Positions 18,421 through 30,864 of a stretch of 36,796 nucleotides of DNA are shown piece by piece (position 1 is the first letter of the stretch; the number at the start of each line of letters is the position of its first letter). The notes beneath the pieces are model-generated. The model was not told where the DNA came from, did not search any database, and saw nothing but the letters and a program-made list of their open reading frames with translations. Origin of the DNA: Pelomyxa schiedti. Lineage: Eukaryota; Evosea; Pelobiontida; Pelomyxidae. The stretch is from the NCBI GenBank assembly GCA_020536535.1, contig JAHLWZ010000509.1:1-36796 (forward strand), read 5' to 3'. Made by a program: the position numbers and the translations under genes.

Positions 18421-19127
18421 AAAACAAAAACCTCAGCATTAACCAAAAGGAGAAGGTCCCACCTTCTCATCTAGTGTACCCTCTTCAGCTTTGACATGAT
18501 ACTGTCAGAGAAAACAAAAAAGTCATTGTAGACAAACTTACTGATAAAAGTGATGTACTCTTCTTGTTTTGACGCTTGGAGAATGAGCGATGGATTGGTA
18601 GACATCAGAAGGATATAAAGGAGCAACGGCGCCGTATTCAGCCGTATCACACCCCTGCCTTTTATTCATAACACGAGCATAGTCAATTGGCGTCCCAATT
18701 CCTACCAAGTGTATACTGCTCGCACTCGGGCTCATGCCGAGGCTGACGCTCGAGTCGGATATCTTGTTGTGTGACACTAGTAGTGAGTTACAGGTGAGGA
18801 AATTGTTACATGAAGGATGCCCACTTCTCCATCAAATAATAAGTAAGGGATGCTCCTCAAGTGCCATGAACCCACAAGGGGGGGTCTGCGATCTGTAGTG
18901 GGTCTGGAAAACTGTGAGGCGAAGGCGAAAATTGGCAATCTTCCAAAGTCTAAAACCAAACAAAAAAAAAAGACCCGTAGAATCGGGGCGTAGCGCCACA
19001 GTCACCGTAAGATCCAAACGAGGCTCGCCGGACGTCTAACCCACTCGCTTTTTGTTTAAAACACACTGAAGGGGCCGGATCTTAATTCACAACACTCCCG
19101 CTAGAGACGACACAAACAGCATCAGCA
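18420..19127. other. no supported gene
   Basis: Minus-strand frames here (for example 18777-18538, with SDSSVSLGMSPSASSIHLVG) lie where a transaldolase N-terminus would be, but none shows its motifs. The right end, up to 19127, is the 5' flank of the interaptin-like gene. No known element is seen. Confidence 0.4.
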
Positions 19128-22100
19128 ATGGCGGCGACACCGGGGTTGTTGGTGTCTGACTCGTGCAATCCCGCCCCGCTCATCAGATGGTGTAACGAGA
19201 CCCTCAAGGCTCGCTCGATGTCAATCAGAGATCTCAGCGATTTGGGTGCGTTCCCGCGGTTTTCGCGGGCCCATTCTGTGGAAACCAACAAACGAAACAA
19301 TAAAAGGAACCGATGGGCTGTCATTGGTCAATTTGGTGGAGGTTCTATCCGGCAAATTGATAAAGCACAATAAGACTCCCAGTGTGTTCGCCAAGTCCGA
19401 TAACATTCAAAGTGCATTGAAGTTCTTGGCTGCAGACAACGTTCAGGTTCCATCATCCCAGTTTCTTATGTTTTAAGCCTGAATGACCCAACTTCTCTCT
19501 GTTCCAGATCAACAATGTCATTTCCACAGATATTACAAAGGGAGACAGAAAGCCAATCATGGTTGTAGTGAGAGCCTTGGTGTTCAGGTCTGAACCCCCA
19601 CTTTGGGTCATCATGTAACCCCTTTTTTTTCTCCCATGTAGGTATCAGATTGGTGCACAAGTAGAGTCCCGACATGGGCGCCGAGCATCAGCCATGTCAT
19701 TGTCATCATCAACCCTCACCGTTGGGAGCAGTTCTCTCACAGTAGAACCCCCTAGGCGATCTTTATCACCAATACCTGGCGCCTCTGCAAGACCAGAGAC
19801 ACCAGCAACACAGGAGCCTCCCAATCTTCTCTTTCGAGCCAAGTCCTTGTTGTTACAGTGGGCACAATTGCGATTACCACAACTTGGAATCCGCAATTTT
19901 ACGACAGGTTTCTTTTCACACTACCGCAAGTTTATTATTATATCTTTATTTTTTCCCTATTTGGATTATAGAAGTATAACAAAATCTACAGATTGGACCA
20001 CTGGCAGAGCCTTAGCTGGACTTGTTGGTATGTGCTGGATTATGTTTTCATTCTTTTCACAAGGGACAAAAAAAGATTTTCTTTGCCCTGGATCGTTTCC
20101 AGGTTACTCAGAGTTAGATGCGCGAGATTCTTTGACTCACCTCAGGGCAGCTATTGACGCTGCTTATGAACACTTGGTTGCTTATGCCCTACCTATTCTC
20201 CTTTCTCATTTCTGACCCATTGCTATCAGCAAATTCCAAAAATCATCGAACCTGAAGAATTTGCTCAAGCGGATGGTAAGAAATTCCTTGTGCTTTTTAC
20301 CAGATATATAATCAACTCTTTTTCTAGTAACAATGAGTAACTTTTACACTCACAGAGGTCTGTGTTATGTGCTATATCTCGTATTTCCGAAATATTGAGA
20401 TAAAGAGAGCTGGCATTATAATTAGCTCTACATCCCCCAGCTTGAGTGATAGTCAAATAGAAATTCCCATTGTTGATGTGCCTGAACCACGCTCTACTGC
20501 CTCTAACTGGGAAACTTTACAATCACACAGCAAAGGAGTTTCCCTTCAAGTCGGGATAACACGCCAGTTGCAGTTGAAACGGAAGCAAGAAGTAGATGAA
20601 GCTTTAAATAGATTAAAAGCTTCAGAGCAGAGCTATGCCCAACTCATGGGAGAGGGTGTTGGTGATCCAGTAACAACTAATCAAATGGATAGCGTGCAGA
20701 GGGCAGCCAAGTTGGAGGAATTGAAGAAAGTGATCACCACAATCAGGGGGGAACTTGTTGTACTTGGGGCAACCCCTGCACAACAAAACTGGAAGGCTGC
20801 CTTCAAAGAGGCATCACAGGAGCACACATTTAAATCCCTCACCCCACCAACCATCACACTGCAAACTTCACAGGAGCACACCCCAAAATCCCTCTCCCCA
20901 AGTATCACGTTGCAAACCTTGCGGGAGTTGGAGGTGAAAAGGGAGGAGATTCAAAAAGAAAGGGAGTTCCGACAAGCTGAGGAAGTTAAACTAAAAGAAG
21001 AAGAATCGCGGTACAAAAGAGAAGAAGAAGCACCCCTGAAGACTTCTGAACTGATATCCGATCAGCCTCAAACCGATACTGCCTCTTCATCACAATCTCT
21101 TTCTCTCTCGCAAGAGAAAGTTGGCCAAACATCGGAAGAAGAAGGCTCGAAACGTTCAAAGAGGGAGGAAGCACTGCTTGAAAAATTGAAGAGATTGAAG
21201 AGAAGAAAAGCTGAGGAACAACGCGTGAATGACGCGCTCAGGGAAAACCAACTCCAGCAACTAATTGATTTGAAACAAGAGGTTTCAATTGTGCAAAAGC
21301 AACTTGAACTTGTAACTAAAGAAAAAGATGTTTTAAATGAACAAGCCAAACGTCTCCAGTATGAACGAGAACAGCACTATTCTCAACTCCTGCAAGCCAC
21401 TCAACAAGTCAAAACCACACTGAAAGAGTCAGATTCCCTCAGAGAGCTCCTCACCCAAATGGATGCAAAGTACAAGAACACCAGCGAAGAAAAGCTTAAA
21501 CTGGAGCAAGATCTGTCAGAACTCCAGGATAAATTGGAGAAAAAGACCCAGCTTGTTATGACAAGAGAGGGTGAACTTGTAGAAGCCGAAAATAGTCTCA
21601 CGAAATTGCGTGAAGAAGGACAGCAACTCTCCAGGGAAATTCTACATAAGGAGGAGGACTGTATTCGGCGATGTGATGCCTTGCAAAATCAGTTGCAAGA
21701 TAAAGCTATTGAAAAAGAGAACCTGAAAAAGCAGCTTCGTGAGACTGAGCAAATGAATTTAGAGCAACAAGCCAAACTGAGCTCACAGGAAATAACGATA
21801 CAGCTGGAGGCAGAGAAATACAACCAAATGTCACTCTCTTTCATACAAGCTCAGAAAAACCTTGAACAACTGCAAAGGTCAGAAGTGGAACTCAAAGATC
21901 AGCTACTCCTTCTTAGTCGACAAACAGAAAATACTGAAGGGCGCCTTCAAGATGAGGCAAGAAAGCTCGTGGAAGCCAAAGAAATCGAGCTTCAGCTGAA
22001 CAAACAGCTAGAAATCCAAATGGAAGCTGCAAACCAGCTGAAGAGAGATGCGGATAACTTGGCAGGGGAGTTGACTCAACTTGCACAAAAATTGAGTGTC

Positions 22101-25100
22101 ACCGAGGGTGAACTGACAAAAGAACGTGAGGCCCACGGGCAGCTGCAGACTACACACGAGAATTTGATTCTAAATACCCACGACCTCACTAAACAACTGG
22201 ACACAGCAACAGCAACAGTTTCCAAGCTCAAGGAAGATCTACAGATCTCCATTTCTACATGTGAACATAAGTCACAGCAAGTCAGTGAACTTACATCCAA
22301 TCTTCAGGATTCAATAAAATGCAGCAATGAAATGAAGATTGAACACCAGAGGCAAATCGAAGAACAGGCATACAAGATGAGAGGTCTTGAGGATTCCCTT
22401 GCCAATTTACGAGAGACAGCCCACACCGAGTTGACAGCTTTGGAGTCGAAGAAAGAACAGCTGCTGACCGAAGTAAACTTGAGGATGAAACAATTACAGG
22501 AGCTTCTGGGTGCAAAAGAAGAGGAACTTAGAGAAACAACAAACTCACGTCTCCTAGCAGAGGAGCAACTTAAATTGTCCAAAGAAGAATATGCAACCAA
22601 TTTGGCACAAAAACAAACCCAGCTAGATCAGAAAGATGAAGAATTGCTCAAACTCACTGCTGTTGTGCAATTGAATGAGAACAAACTTGCCAAATTGTTT
22701 CAAAGCTCTGTCTCGATGGAAGCTCTTCTCAAAGAAACTCGCGAGCAATTGCAATTAAAAGAACAGGAACTGACGCACCTCAAAGAAGAGTTTGACGAGG
22801 TCACCAAGGCTAATTCTGCAACCACATCCGCTCTGAGGCAAGATGTTTGCAATAGAGAGGGCGAAATTAAGAGGATTGAATCCGAACTTCATGATGCTCT
22901 TGATAAGAAGTGCAAGCTTCAAGAGCAGTTAACGGCTGCACAAGGACAAGTGGAAGTAGCTACAAACCAAATCCAGCAGCTGAGAGGGGAGCTTTCTCAA
23001 AAGGAAGCCGCACTTCAGGAGCTACAGAAAGAAATGGAACAAACAATATCGAGCATGAGCGCACAGCGGACCACAGATATGGAACAGCTTGAAGCGGAAA
23101 AGTGTTCTTCTGCACAGCTCAAATCTGAGCTGGACGAAATCAAAGCAGCAGGTCTTATTGAAAGGGAGAACCATTCTCAATATTTAAAGCAACTTGAATC
23201 AGACTTGGAGGGGGCAATGCGTAAATTGCATGAAACCGAGCAACTGCTAGACACAGAGAAAAAATCCACCAACCAACTCACCGGTGAGAAGGAAGAGCTC
23301 CTCTCTCAAATGTCTCTTAGGGAAACAACTTTCAATGAGGAGTGGAATTCCAGTGAGAAGAAACTTACTGACGTGCACACTGAACTCACTCGGCAAATGC
23401 AAGCAAATGACCTCATCACGGAGGACCTGAAAGCCCTCAGAGGCCAACTTGAAGCTCAGATCAAAGATAATCTTTTAACTAAAACACAGAATGCCGATTT
23501 GGAGCTATCTCTCAAAAAGCAGTCAACAACGATTTCTGAGTTGGAAAATACAAAGAACCGAATGCAAGAAATTATCAGTCAGGCTGAGATCCAGTTGCAA
23601 GAAAAACAACACCAGTTGCAGATTAATGAAGAAGCCCTCACCTTTGAAAAGGAGAGCAACTTTCAACTCAAACAAAACCTCTTGGATCTGGAAAAATCCC
23701 ATCAAGAGTTCATGGAAAAAGCAAGCCAAGAGCATACCGAACTGCAGAAATCNNNNNNNNNNNNNNNNNNNNNNNNNNNNNNNNNNNNNNNNNNNNNNNN
23801 NNNNNNNNNNNNNNNNNNNNNNNNNNNNNNNNNNNNNNNNNNNNNNNNNNNNAAGCCCTCACCTTTGAAAAGGAGAGCAACTTTCAACTCAAACAAAACC
23901 TCTTGGATCTGGAAAAATCCCATCAAGAGTTCATGGAAAAAGCAAGCCAAGAGCATACCGAACTGCAGAAATCGAACGAAGAGCACCATTCACAGGAACA
24001 AAGAATGTGGGGGGAGAGAGAATTGCTTGCAAAGGAGAAGAAGGACGTGGAATCCAACCTAGCTGCTGCCTTACTAAGTGCAAGTGAAATCCAGAAAGAT
24101 CTTGACCGGGAGAGAGAGGCTCTTGGCCAACTCACCACTGAAAGAAACTCCCTCCATGCACGCACAGTATCACTGGAAGAGCAGCTATCAAGAGAGAAAA
24201 ACCTGTGTGAGGACAAACTCTTGGAGGTGAAAGAACAACGAGAGTCACTGGAGAAACATTTACATCAGTTGGAGACGCAACTGAAAGAAAAAGATGATGT
24301 GATTCAAGCTGAAAAAGAAAACTCCACAAAAATTATGAATGAGTGCTCTAGTTCCAACAAGAAGGCTGCGGAACTGCAAAACCAACTCTGTGCTCTTTTG
24401 GAGGAAGCGGAAAAGCAAAAGGGTGCTTCCATAGCTCAAATTCACCAAATTGAACAGGAAAAAATGGATATCGAAGCTCAACAGCAGCACACAGACTTCG
24501 CGCTGCGTGAGGCTTTGGGCAAGCTGGACAAGGTTGCCTCGGAAGCCAATCTACTTAGAGTTCAAGTTTCTCAGCGGGATGAAGAGATTTCACAACTTAA
24601 AGATGAGATTGAAAAAGAATCAAAACGATTCTACCAGGAACTTAAAGATTTTGAAGATGAGAAGATAAAAAGAGAGAGGGAAACCACTGAACTTCTGAAT
24701 AAACTCAGTTCCGAAAACGCTAAACTAACGGAAGAACTCACCATCAAGTCAGCCCGAATTCTGCAAGTGGAATGCTTGCTGCAGCAGGCACGGGAGCGTT
24801 CAGATCAAGAGGCGAAAGAAACAATGAAAGTTAAAGAATCTTTGATCTCCTCTGAACTACGCGTGCACGCAATGCAAGAGGCCTTAGACAAGCAGGCAAC
24901 GGAAGTGCAACATCTAAACGAGGAGCTTCATCAAGAGAAAGAGCTTCATGCTGCTGAAGTGAAAAAGGTGGAGGAGCAGAGCTTGATCTCTCTATTGAGT
25001 TTCGAAGAGGAAAGGCACAAATTGAATGAAAAGTTGAACAGTGCTACACAAGAAATGCTGGAAAAGCACAAGAAGCTGACGGATGCTGAAAACAAAACAG

Positions 25101-26854
25101 TTGCTCTTGTAACTCAAATACAGGAAGAAACGGAGATTTTTTCACACCAAAGAAATCTACTTGACCAGAAGAGGCAAGAAGCAGAAGACAACTACAACAA
25201 TTCCAAGAAGCTTTGGGAAGAACAGAGGCAACAACTCCTTGCCCAAGTGTCTAAGCTGGAGGAGCAAGTCGAAAACAGTGGCAAAGCTCTTCAAGATGAG
25301 AGTGAGTGCCACCAGCGGTTGACGTGCCAACTCAAGGAGTCTCTTGAGGATAACAAAGCTCTGCAAAGTCAAATGACATGCATGCAGGAAAAAACTGTGG
25401 AGGCATTGGAAGAAAATAGGAAGGCAACTGATGCTGGGAAGCTATTAGAAGAGCAGCTCTCAGAGGACAAAGATTTAATTGGGCACCAAAAGAAATCCTT
25501 GCAGGAACTTGCATATCTCATCACGGAGTTGACGGCAGAACTTAATGTAGAAACTTTGCGAAAGAACGAACTCCAGAAATCATTAAATAACCTTGCCGTT
25601 GAATTGATATCTTCAAAACAAGAAACCTCGAGTCTGAGGCAGCATCAGATGCAGATGGATATTGTAAATGCAAATGCTGTAGGAGAAATGGAAACAACAA
25701 AATCCTCATTAATGGTGGAACTGGAGAAAAGGCAGCAGTCTGAAAGTGAAGTGTCAAAAACTTGTGGCCTACTGAGGGATGAGCTTGAAGCTACCAAGGC
25801 CGATTTAGCAAGAGAAAGAACCAACTTTGCTGAACTACAGCAGCTCTGTAAAGATGCTGAGGAGAGGAACGATTCAGTTTCCAGCATGCAATATCAGAAC
25901 AAAGTCTTACAAGATAGCCTCGGAAAAAGGGACCAGCTCATTTCTCAAAATGAGTCCCACATAGCACAAAGTGAAGCAGAAAAGATTGAATTAGAAAAGG
26001 AAAAACTAAAAGCATTGCAAGATATCGAAGTTCTTGAGGGTAAGCTGAAGGCCTTTGAAACTCAGATGGAAAATACACGTGAAGAAAATGAAAAAATCAA
26101 GGAGCATCTGACTTCCGAACTGAGAAATTCCGCCACCAAAACAGATTCTTTGACGGAGCAACTCAGCACAGAAAGTTCACGTGTAAGAGAACTTGAAGGC
26201 GAGAAGAAAAGACTATCGCAGCTGATGGAGCAGACTCAAGCCGACTGCAATGCGGCAATCGCACGAAACCGGATAACAGAAGAGTCCTTGGCCGCAGAAC
26301 AAAGGAAAACTTCTGAACTGCAGGATACTCTAGTGGAAGCAGAAGACACCATGCAACACTTGGAATCTGTAATCTCAGAGGCCAAGCAACAAGTGTCTAA
26401 GCTCCAAGATGAAAAGGATGAGGCGGTGAAATTAGCTGAATCACTCAGGCCCCAGATGCCAAGACACCTTCTCCACGTAACAGAAGAGTCCAAGCAGAAG
26501 CGTTTCGAAGCTCTCGCCACCCAAATCAAGGCACTAGAGGAAGAAAGAGAGAAAGCTACCACACAAGTCACCATACTGGAAACCCAGGTTTCACAGCTTC
26601 AGCAGCTTCTAGAAAAGGAGAAAGAAAAGCTAATCAACCACAAATGCACCACTCCGGAAACCACATCCACTTCCACTTGCACTTCAACTTCAACAACCAC
26701 CGCAACAGTAACAAAAGAGCAAAGTAGCATCACCTCACCCAATACTAGAAGAGCAACAGCACTGGGAACAATTGTACATGGGAGTGTCCTGATACTGCCG
26801 TGGTTGGGACTTATTGTTTTATTGGCCTGGCTCTATTTGGTGAAACACCTTTAA
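19128..26854 (+). CDS. interaptin-like protein: tandem CH actin-binding domain, giant coiled coil, tail anchor
   Basis: Exons 19128-19245, 19307-19446, 19508-19587, 19642-19907, 19992-20027, 20064-20176, 20230-20275 and 20356-26854 join in phase, giving roughly 2300-2400 residues. CH1 has DGLSLVNLVEVLSGKLIKH, then NIQSALKFLAADNVQ and VVVRALVFRYQI. CH2 has LLLQWAQLRLPQLGIRNFTT joined to DWTTGRALAGLVG, then IPKIIEPEEFAQADE and VMCYISYF. A Ser/Pro linker of about 60 residues separates the two. Residues from about 400 onward are an almost unbroken Glu/Lys/Gln/Leu coiled coil. The C-terminus is a Thr-rich spacer, then one membrane helix (ILPWLGLIVLLAWLYLV) and only a few residues after it. Dictyostelium interaptin (abpD) has this same plan and links actin to the nuclear envelope, ER and Golgi membranes; nesprins are analogous. 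The coding sequence is interrupted by a 100-N gap at 23753 that breaks the frame. Confidence 0.88.
23632..23973. repeat. identical 121-base duplication flanking an assembly gap
   Basis: Bases 23632-23752 and 23853-23973 are identical, and the 100 Ns lie exactly between them. The right copy continues into the next coding sequence without a break. This is the signature of two overlapping contig ends joined by a default-length gap. Counting one copy and no gap removes 221 bases and puts the downstream coiled-coil frame back in phase with the upstream one. Confidence 0.93.
23753..23852. other. assembly gap (100 N)
   Basis: Exactly 100 Ns, a conventional unknown-length gap, inside the interaptin-like coding exon. 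It makes the open frame before it run into a wrong frame after it. Confidence 0.99.
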
Positions 26855-27018
26855 TTGGGGTTTATGTTTCCCCAAGCATGTAAACTGTAGGATATGAGAC
26901 AATGTTGTTTTTTCTTTCTTACTTTCCACCCTTGTGCCTCACCACCACCATCTAAATACCTTGTTGATCTTTCGTTCAAAAATTTTTTCCGAACGGAGTT
27001 GTTACGACTGTGCCGGGA

Positions 27019-30000
27019 ATGACAATGAGAAAGACGTCAGTTTCGTCGCCGTCCCTTTCTGTTATGAACCTACTGTCGGCCTTCACGTATGTCAAACGTC
27101 GGCATCCCGTCCCACAATCGAAGATCACCCTTTTTCCCTAGCCCTCTCCCCTCGCACCCCATTTAAATTCGCGATTGCTCTTCGTTCTCCTACCTTCACA
27201 ATTATTGCTTTTAATTAAAATATTGTTTCTTGACTGCAGGCAAGGAGGCAGGGGTGATTCTGGGTCACCAACGCATCACAGCCCTCATCAGGGTGACCTT
27301 CCATTGTCAGTTTCACCTACATCATCATCGTCCTCTCATGTGACTCACTTTGTGCCTCCTGCAGTTCCTGTGGCTGTAACTCTGACTGGTTCAAATGCTG
27401 GTGTGTTCACGTCGCCGAGAAGTGGGAGTGCTGCAGCAGTGAATAGTATTGGGACTGTGAATGGCAATTGTGCGAACATCAATGGAAATGTGAATTCAAA
27501 TTTGAATGTGGCCAAGATTCATATGTCGCGCAGTCCTGCCCATAGCCCCTCACACTGCCGCACTGCGAGCAGTGCGAGTCCTTCACATGTACATATGATT
27601 CCAACCACGCCTTCCAGCAGCTCCTTGACGGGCACAGGGACGAGGTGTGCCAGGAGCCGCAGCATGTCATCAGTTGGCAGCGTGACTGCGAGTTCATATT
27701 CTTCCGCAAGTAAGTCGCCTTCTTCTTCTTCGTATTCTGGCAGTGAAAATGGGAGTGAATATTCTGAGAATTCAGCTAAATCGTCATCTGCATCGTCAGA
27801 GGCTGCATCCCCACCATTGATGGGTGCACCGGAACAAAGAACACCCGTGGCTGCCTTTTCTACTACTCAGTCTGCCTCAGGTACTTCTCCTAGGAGAAGG
27901 GATGAAAGTTTCCCCAGTGACGGAGGAAGAAGTAGCATCACAAGCAGTGCCGGAAGTGCTTGTGGAAGCTTTACTCTCGGCAAAACAGGAAGCGATACGA
28001 GTGGGGCAATCACCAACCACAACAGGATGAAAGTGTTTCTTAAATCCATGTCCCCTGATGTAGAACAAGTGAGACAATGTGAGGAATACTTCACTCGTCT
28101 TCGCTCCTTTGGCAGTGCCCCAGGAGGTGATGCAGTAGCCACTGCCGTTAATAAGCATCTAACAAGCATCCTTGGTATGACTGAGACGCTCCTCCATATT
28201 TTAATATAGAAAACATATGGAGTAGTTTTACCGCCTTTGCATCTCACTGTTGAAAAGCCGTTCATCAGAGTGGTGAAGAGTTGGCTTCAGAGCTACAGAA
28301 AATTGCCTTCCCAGGTACTTTACAGTATGTGTTAGCAGAAGCTTTATCCGCCTCTCGTAAGAAAATGTATTCTGCATGTGAGGACCAGAAGGTTCAACCG
28401 AATTGAGAAGTAACTCCTTTAACACTTCTCAGGGCATACTGAAGTCCTTAATAAGCGTGTACGACCAATGTTGTATGACAGAAGCACAACTTGATGGCTT
28501 TAGGGTTCGAACCTGTTTAAGTTCTTTGTCTTTCTGTCTAATTTAAGACAGAACCAACAAGTATTATTTAATTCGACTTTGGAAAGATGCAACCAATTAC
28601 GGGAAAAATTCAAATCAAGTTTTATTTCCAAAGAAGATAATGTAATTGATACAGCAATTTTTGAGGTTCTCCCACTCGTTGTTGAGATGAAAATGAAGTA
28701 ACCAACATAGTAGGCATCACAGAAACTTCGGGATTGTCAAGAACAATGTGAATCTCAATTAGAAGGCCTGGAAAATGCACTTTTCTCGCGCTGTTCCAAA
28801 TTGCAGCACTATGTGACGGATGTTCTTTTGGGAGTAGGAACTGTAAATTTCAACTTCAATCCATAATTATATCCCAGTTTGTTCGGATGGAGAAATCTTT
28901 GTGTAACATCACCGTCGCTACTTTAGAAGAAATTGATCCTGCATACCAACGACTTCTCCAGGTGAATCTTTAAACGAGTCCTCGTTAAGCCTCACTTCCC
29001 ATTCAAAAATAAGAAAGCGGATACGATCTCCCTAGAGCATGTCTTGAATGACCCGGAGTGCACAGAACAATTTTGCACTTATGTCGCAACTGCTGGCCAG
29101 CAGACAGAGAACCTCAACTTTTGGATCGAAGCTGAAAAGTATAGGAAGACAGAAGACACAGCAAACCTTCTTACTATTGTGCCACTGTCCTTTCCTTAAA
29201 CCTGTTTTTGTAATTATTTAGTTTCAGGAAATCCATAACAAATACATTGACGAACATAGCCCAGCACCTATTAAGATTCCAGAAAGTGTAAGGTTTGTAG
29301 CAGAGTCTCTTTGTCAACCAACTTACAATGCCTCACATAGACAAGACCTAGACAACGCTTTAGCACAGAAAGAAGTTTTCATTGACTCTTTCTATCTTGC
29401 ACAGGAATACTCTTTATGTGTAGGGGTTCCTTTCACGAACAAATTGTACAATTAAGCCAGAAAACATAGGCCCTGAGGGAGAGTGTATTTAACGATTTTG
29501 CTTTACGATTTTTAAAGGAAATGGTATTAGGTAAGTTGATTTGCATGCAGTACAAATTCCTTACCTTCTTCAGAAAAACGTAGTCCTGATGTAAAGAAGT
29601 CGGTAGTTAGTTCTCTTGAAGACGTTGTGCGAAATCCTGTTGCTCTTGAATACTTCACAAAATTTCTGCAGGTAAAATGATCCCAACTTTATTTTCATTC
29701 AGAGGCACACGAAAAATAGGTCAAACCAGTAGAAAGTAATTCTCTCCGGTTTTGGCTGGAAGCGGAACTTGCCTGCAATATACGAGCAGTAACAGAAGCA
29801 ACAACTGCATTAAATAAAGATATTTATGAGGTATAACAGAACACACCCATATTCTTTGTCAACCCCATGCTTAAAAGACGTACTTTCCTTCTGATGCTCC
29901 ATACTATATTCCGTGGCACCCCAAAATCAGGGATGACACAAGAGAAAAAGTTCTCTGCAATATGCCTGCAATTTACATTTTTACTGTTCCCAAAAACATA

Positions 30001-30864
30001 GTGTTGAATATGTTGAAAGTGTGTTTGCCCTTTATGATGCACTTATTTACCCCTTTCAACACAGAAAACTACTTTTCAACAATTTTTGACCAGTCCGCTT
30101 TATCAAGAATATACCGAACTGACTGACACACACGTTCGACCAAGAAAATCGTCTCCTGTTTATCTATCCTCCAAAAAACGTGCCGATATTCAAGGTATCA
30201 ACCCAAAGTCAAGTGTTTATAACTTTTTGCAGTGCGGAAGAAAGGGAATGACACGGTAGCTGGCCAGCTATCAAAGAAACATCGCTAAAATAGATATTAG
30301 AGAGTTGACATTGTATTCAAAGGAACTGTTTACCCAGAGGCTTTCAAGAAGTTCCTGAAAGCACAAAAACATCCAGCGCAGTTACACTTTGAGTGTTGGA
30401 ATGAGATTGATAAATTTACACGAAATCCATCCAAGCATCGGGCACAAGAAGTATGATGCTACGATTTTTAACACTCTAAATCCTCGCAAGATTTTTAACA
30501 AGTATCTGAGCACCAAATCAGTTATGCTGATTCCTGCGGCACTCAAATCGACGGTGCCACTTGCATTCCTTTTCTGTAAGACTAATTAATTACCATGGCA
30601 AGGTGGAGTCCGGGCTTGAGGGAGACAAAGAACCACCAGCAACGATTTTCACGTCTATTCAAGAGAAGAACGTGGAAGAAATATCTTCAGCATTTGAAAG
30701 ATTTTTAAAAACATCTGTGTATAAGGTATTTTGTCTTGCGTAGACCTGTTTCTATCACCAAAAAAAAAAAAATCCAATCCCAGGATGCCAAAAAAGAGAG
30801 GAAAAAAGTTACAGAGCAAGCAAACAAGGAGCGAAGCAGCTGCCTCAAATTACACTTCAGGTGA
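27019..30864 (+). CDS. serine-rich protein with three RGS-like regions
   Basis: A first exon 27019-27086 (MTMRKTSVSSPSLSVMNLLS) splices over a 153-nt intron to 27240. That exon encodes a long Ser/Thr/Pro/His-rich region to about residue 330, ending FLKSMSPDVEQVRQCEEYFT. Several helical exons follow (ELASELQKIAFPGTLQYVLA; LEGLENALFSRCSKLQHYV). RGS-like region 1 (about 29020-29530) has ISLEHVLNDPECTEQFCTYV, ENLNFWIEAEKYRK and EIHNKYIDEHSPAPIKIPES. Region 2 (about 29580-30190) has SLEDVVRNPVALEYFTKFLQ, SLRFWLEAELA and FQQFLTSPLYQEY. Region 3 (about 30310-30730) has YPEAFKKFLKAQKHP, LHFECWNEIDKF and EISSAFERFLKTSVYK. RGS domains speed GTP hydrolysis by G-alpha subunits. Only region 1 keeps a clear ENLxFW motif, so regions 2 and 3 may be structural. 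An intron of about 230 nt lies in region 2. Exon joins near 28210-28520 and 30230-30310 are not resolved. The proposed stop is at 30862-30864. Confidence 0.75.

Noticed and set aside
20028-20063. In-frame segment GMCWIMFSFFSQ inside CH2, read as coding
   Set aside because: It starts with GTATGT, ends with AAG, is hydrophobic and interrupts the CH fold, so it is a 36-nt intron that happens to stay open.
21180-26640. Repetitive-looking Glu/Lys sequence as possible DNA tandem repeat
   Set aside because: The periodicity is that of a heptad coiled coil at protein level. Apart from the gap-flanking copy, no DNA repeat unit recurs.
27240-28030. Ser-rich coding region as low-complexity non-coding DNA
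   Set aside because: The frame stays open for about 1 kb, joins a phase-compatible first exon and leads towards the RGS exons, so it is more likely a disordered protein region.
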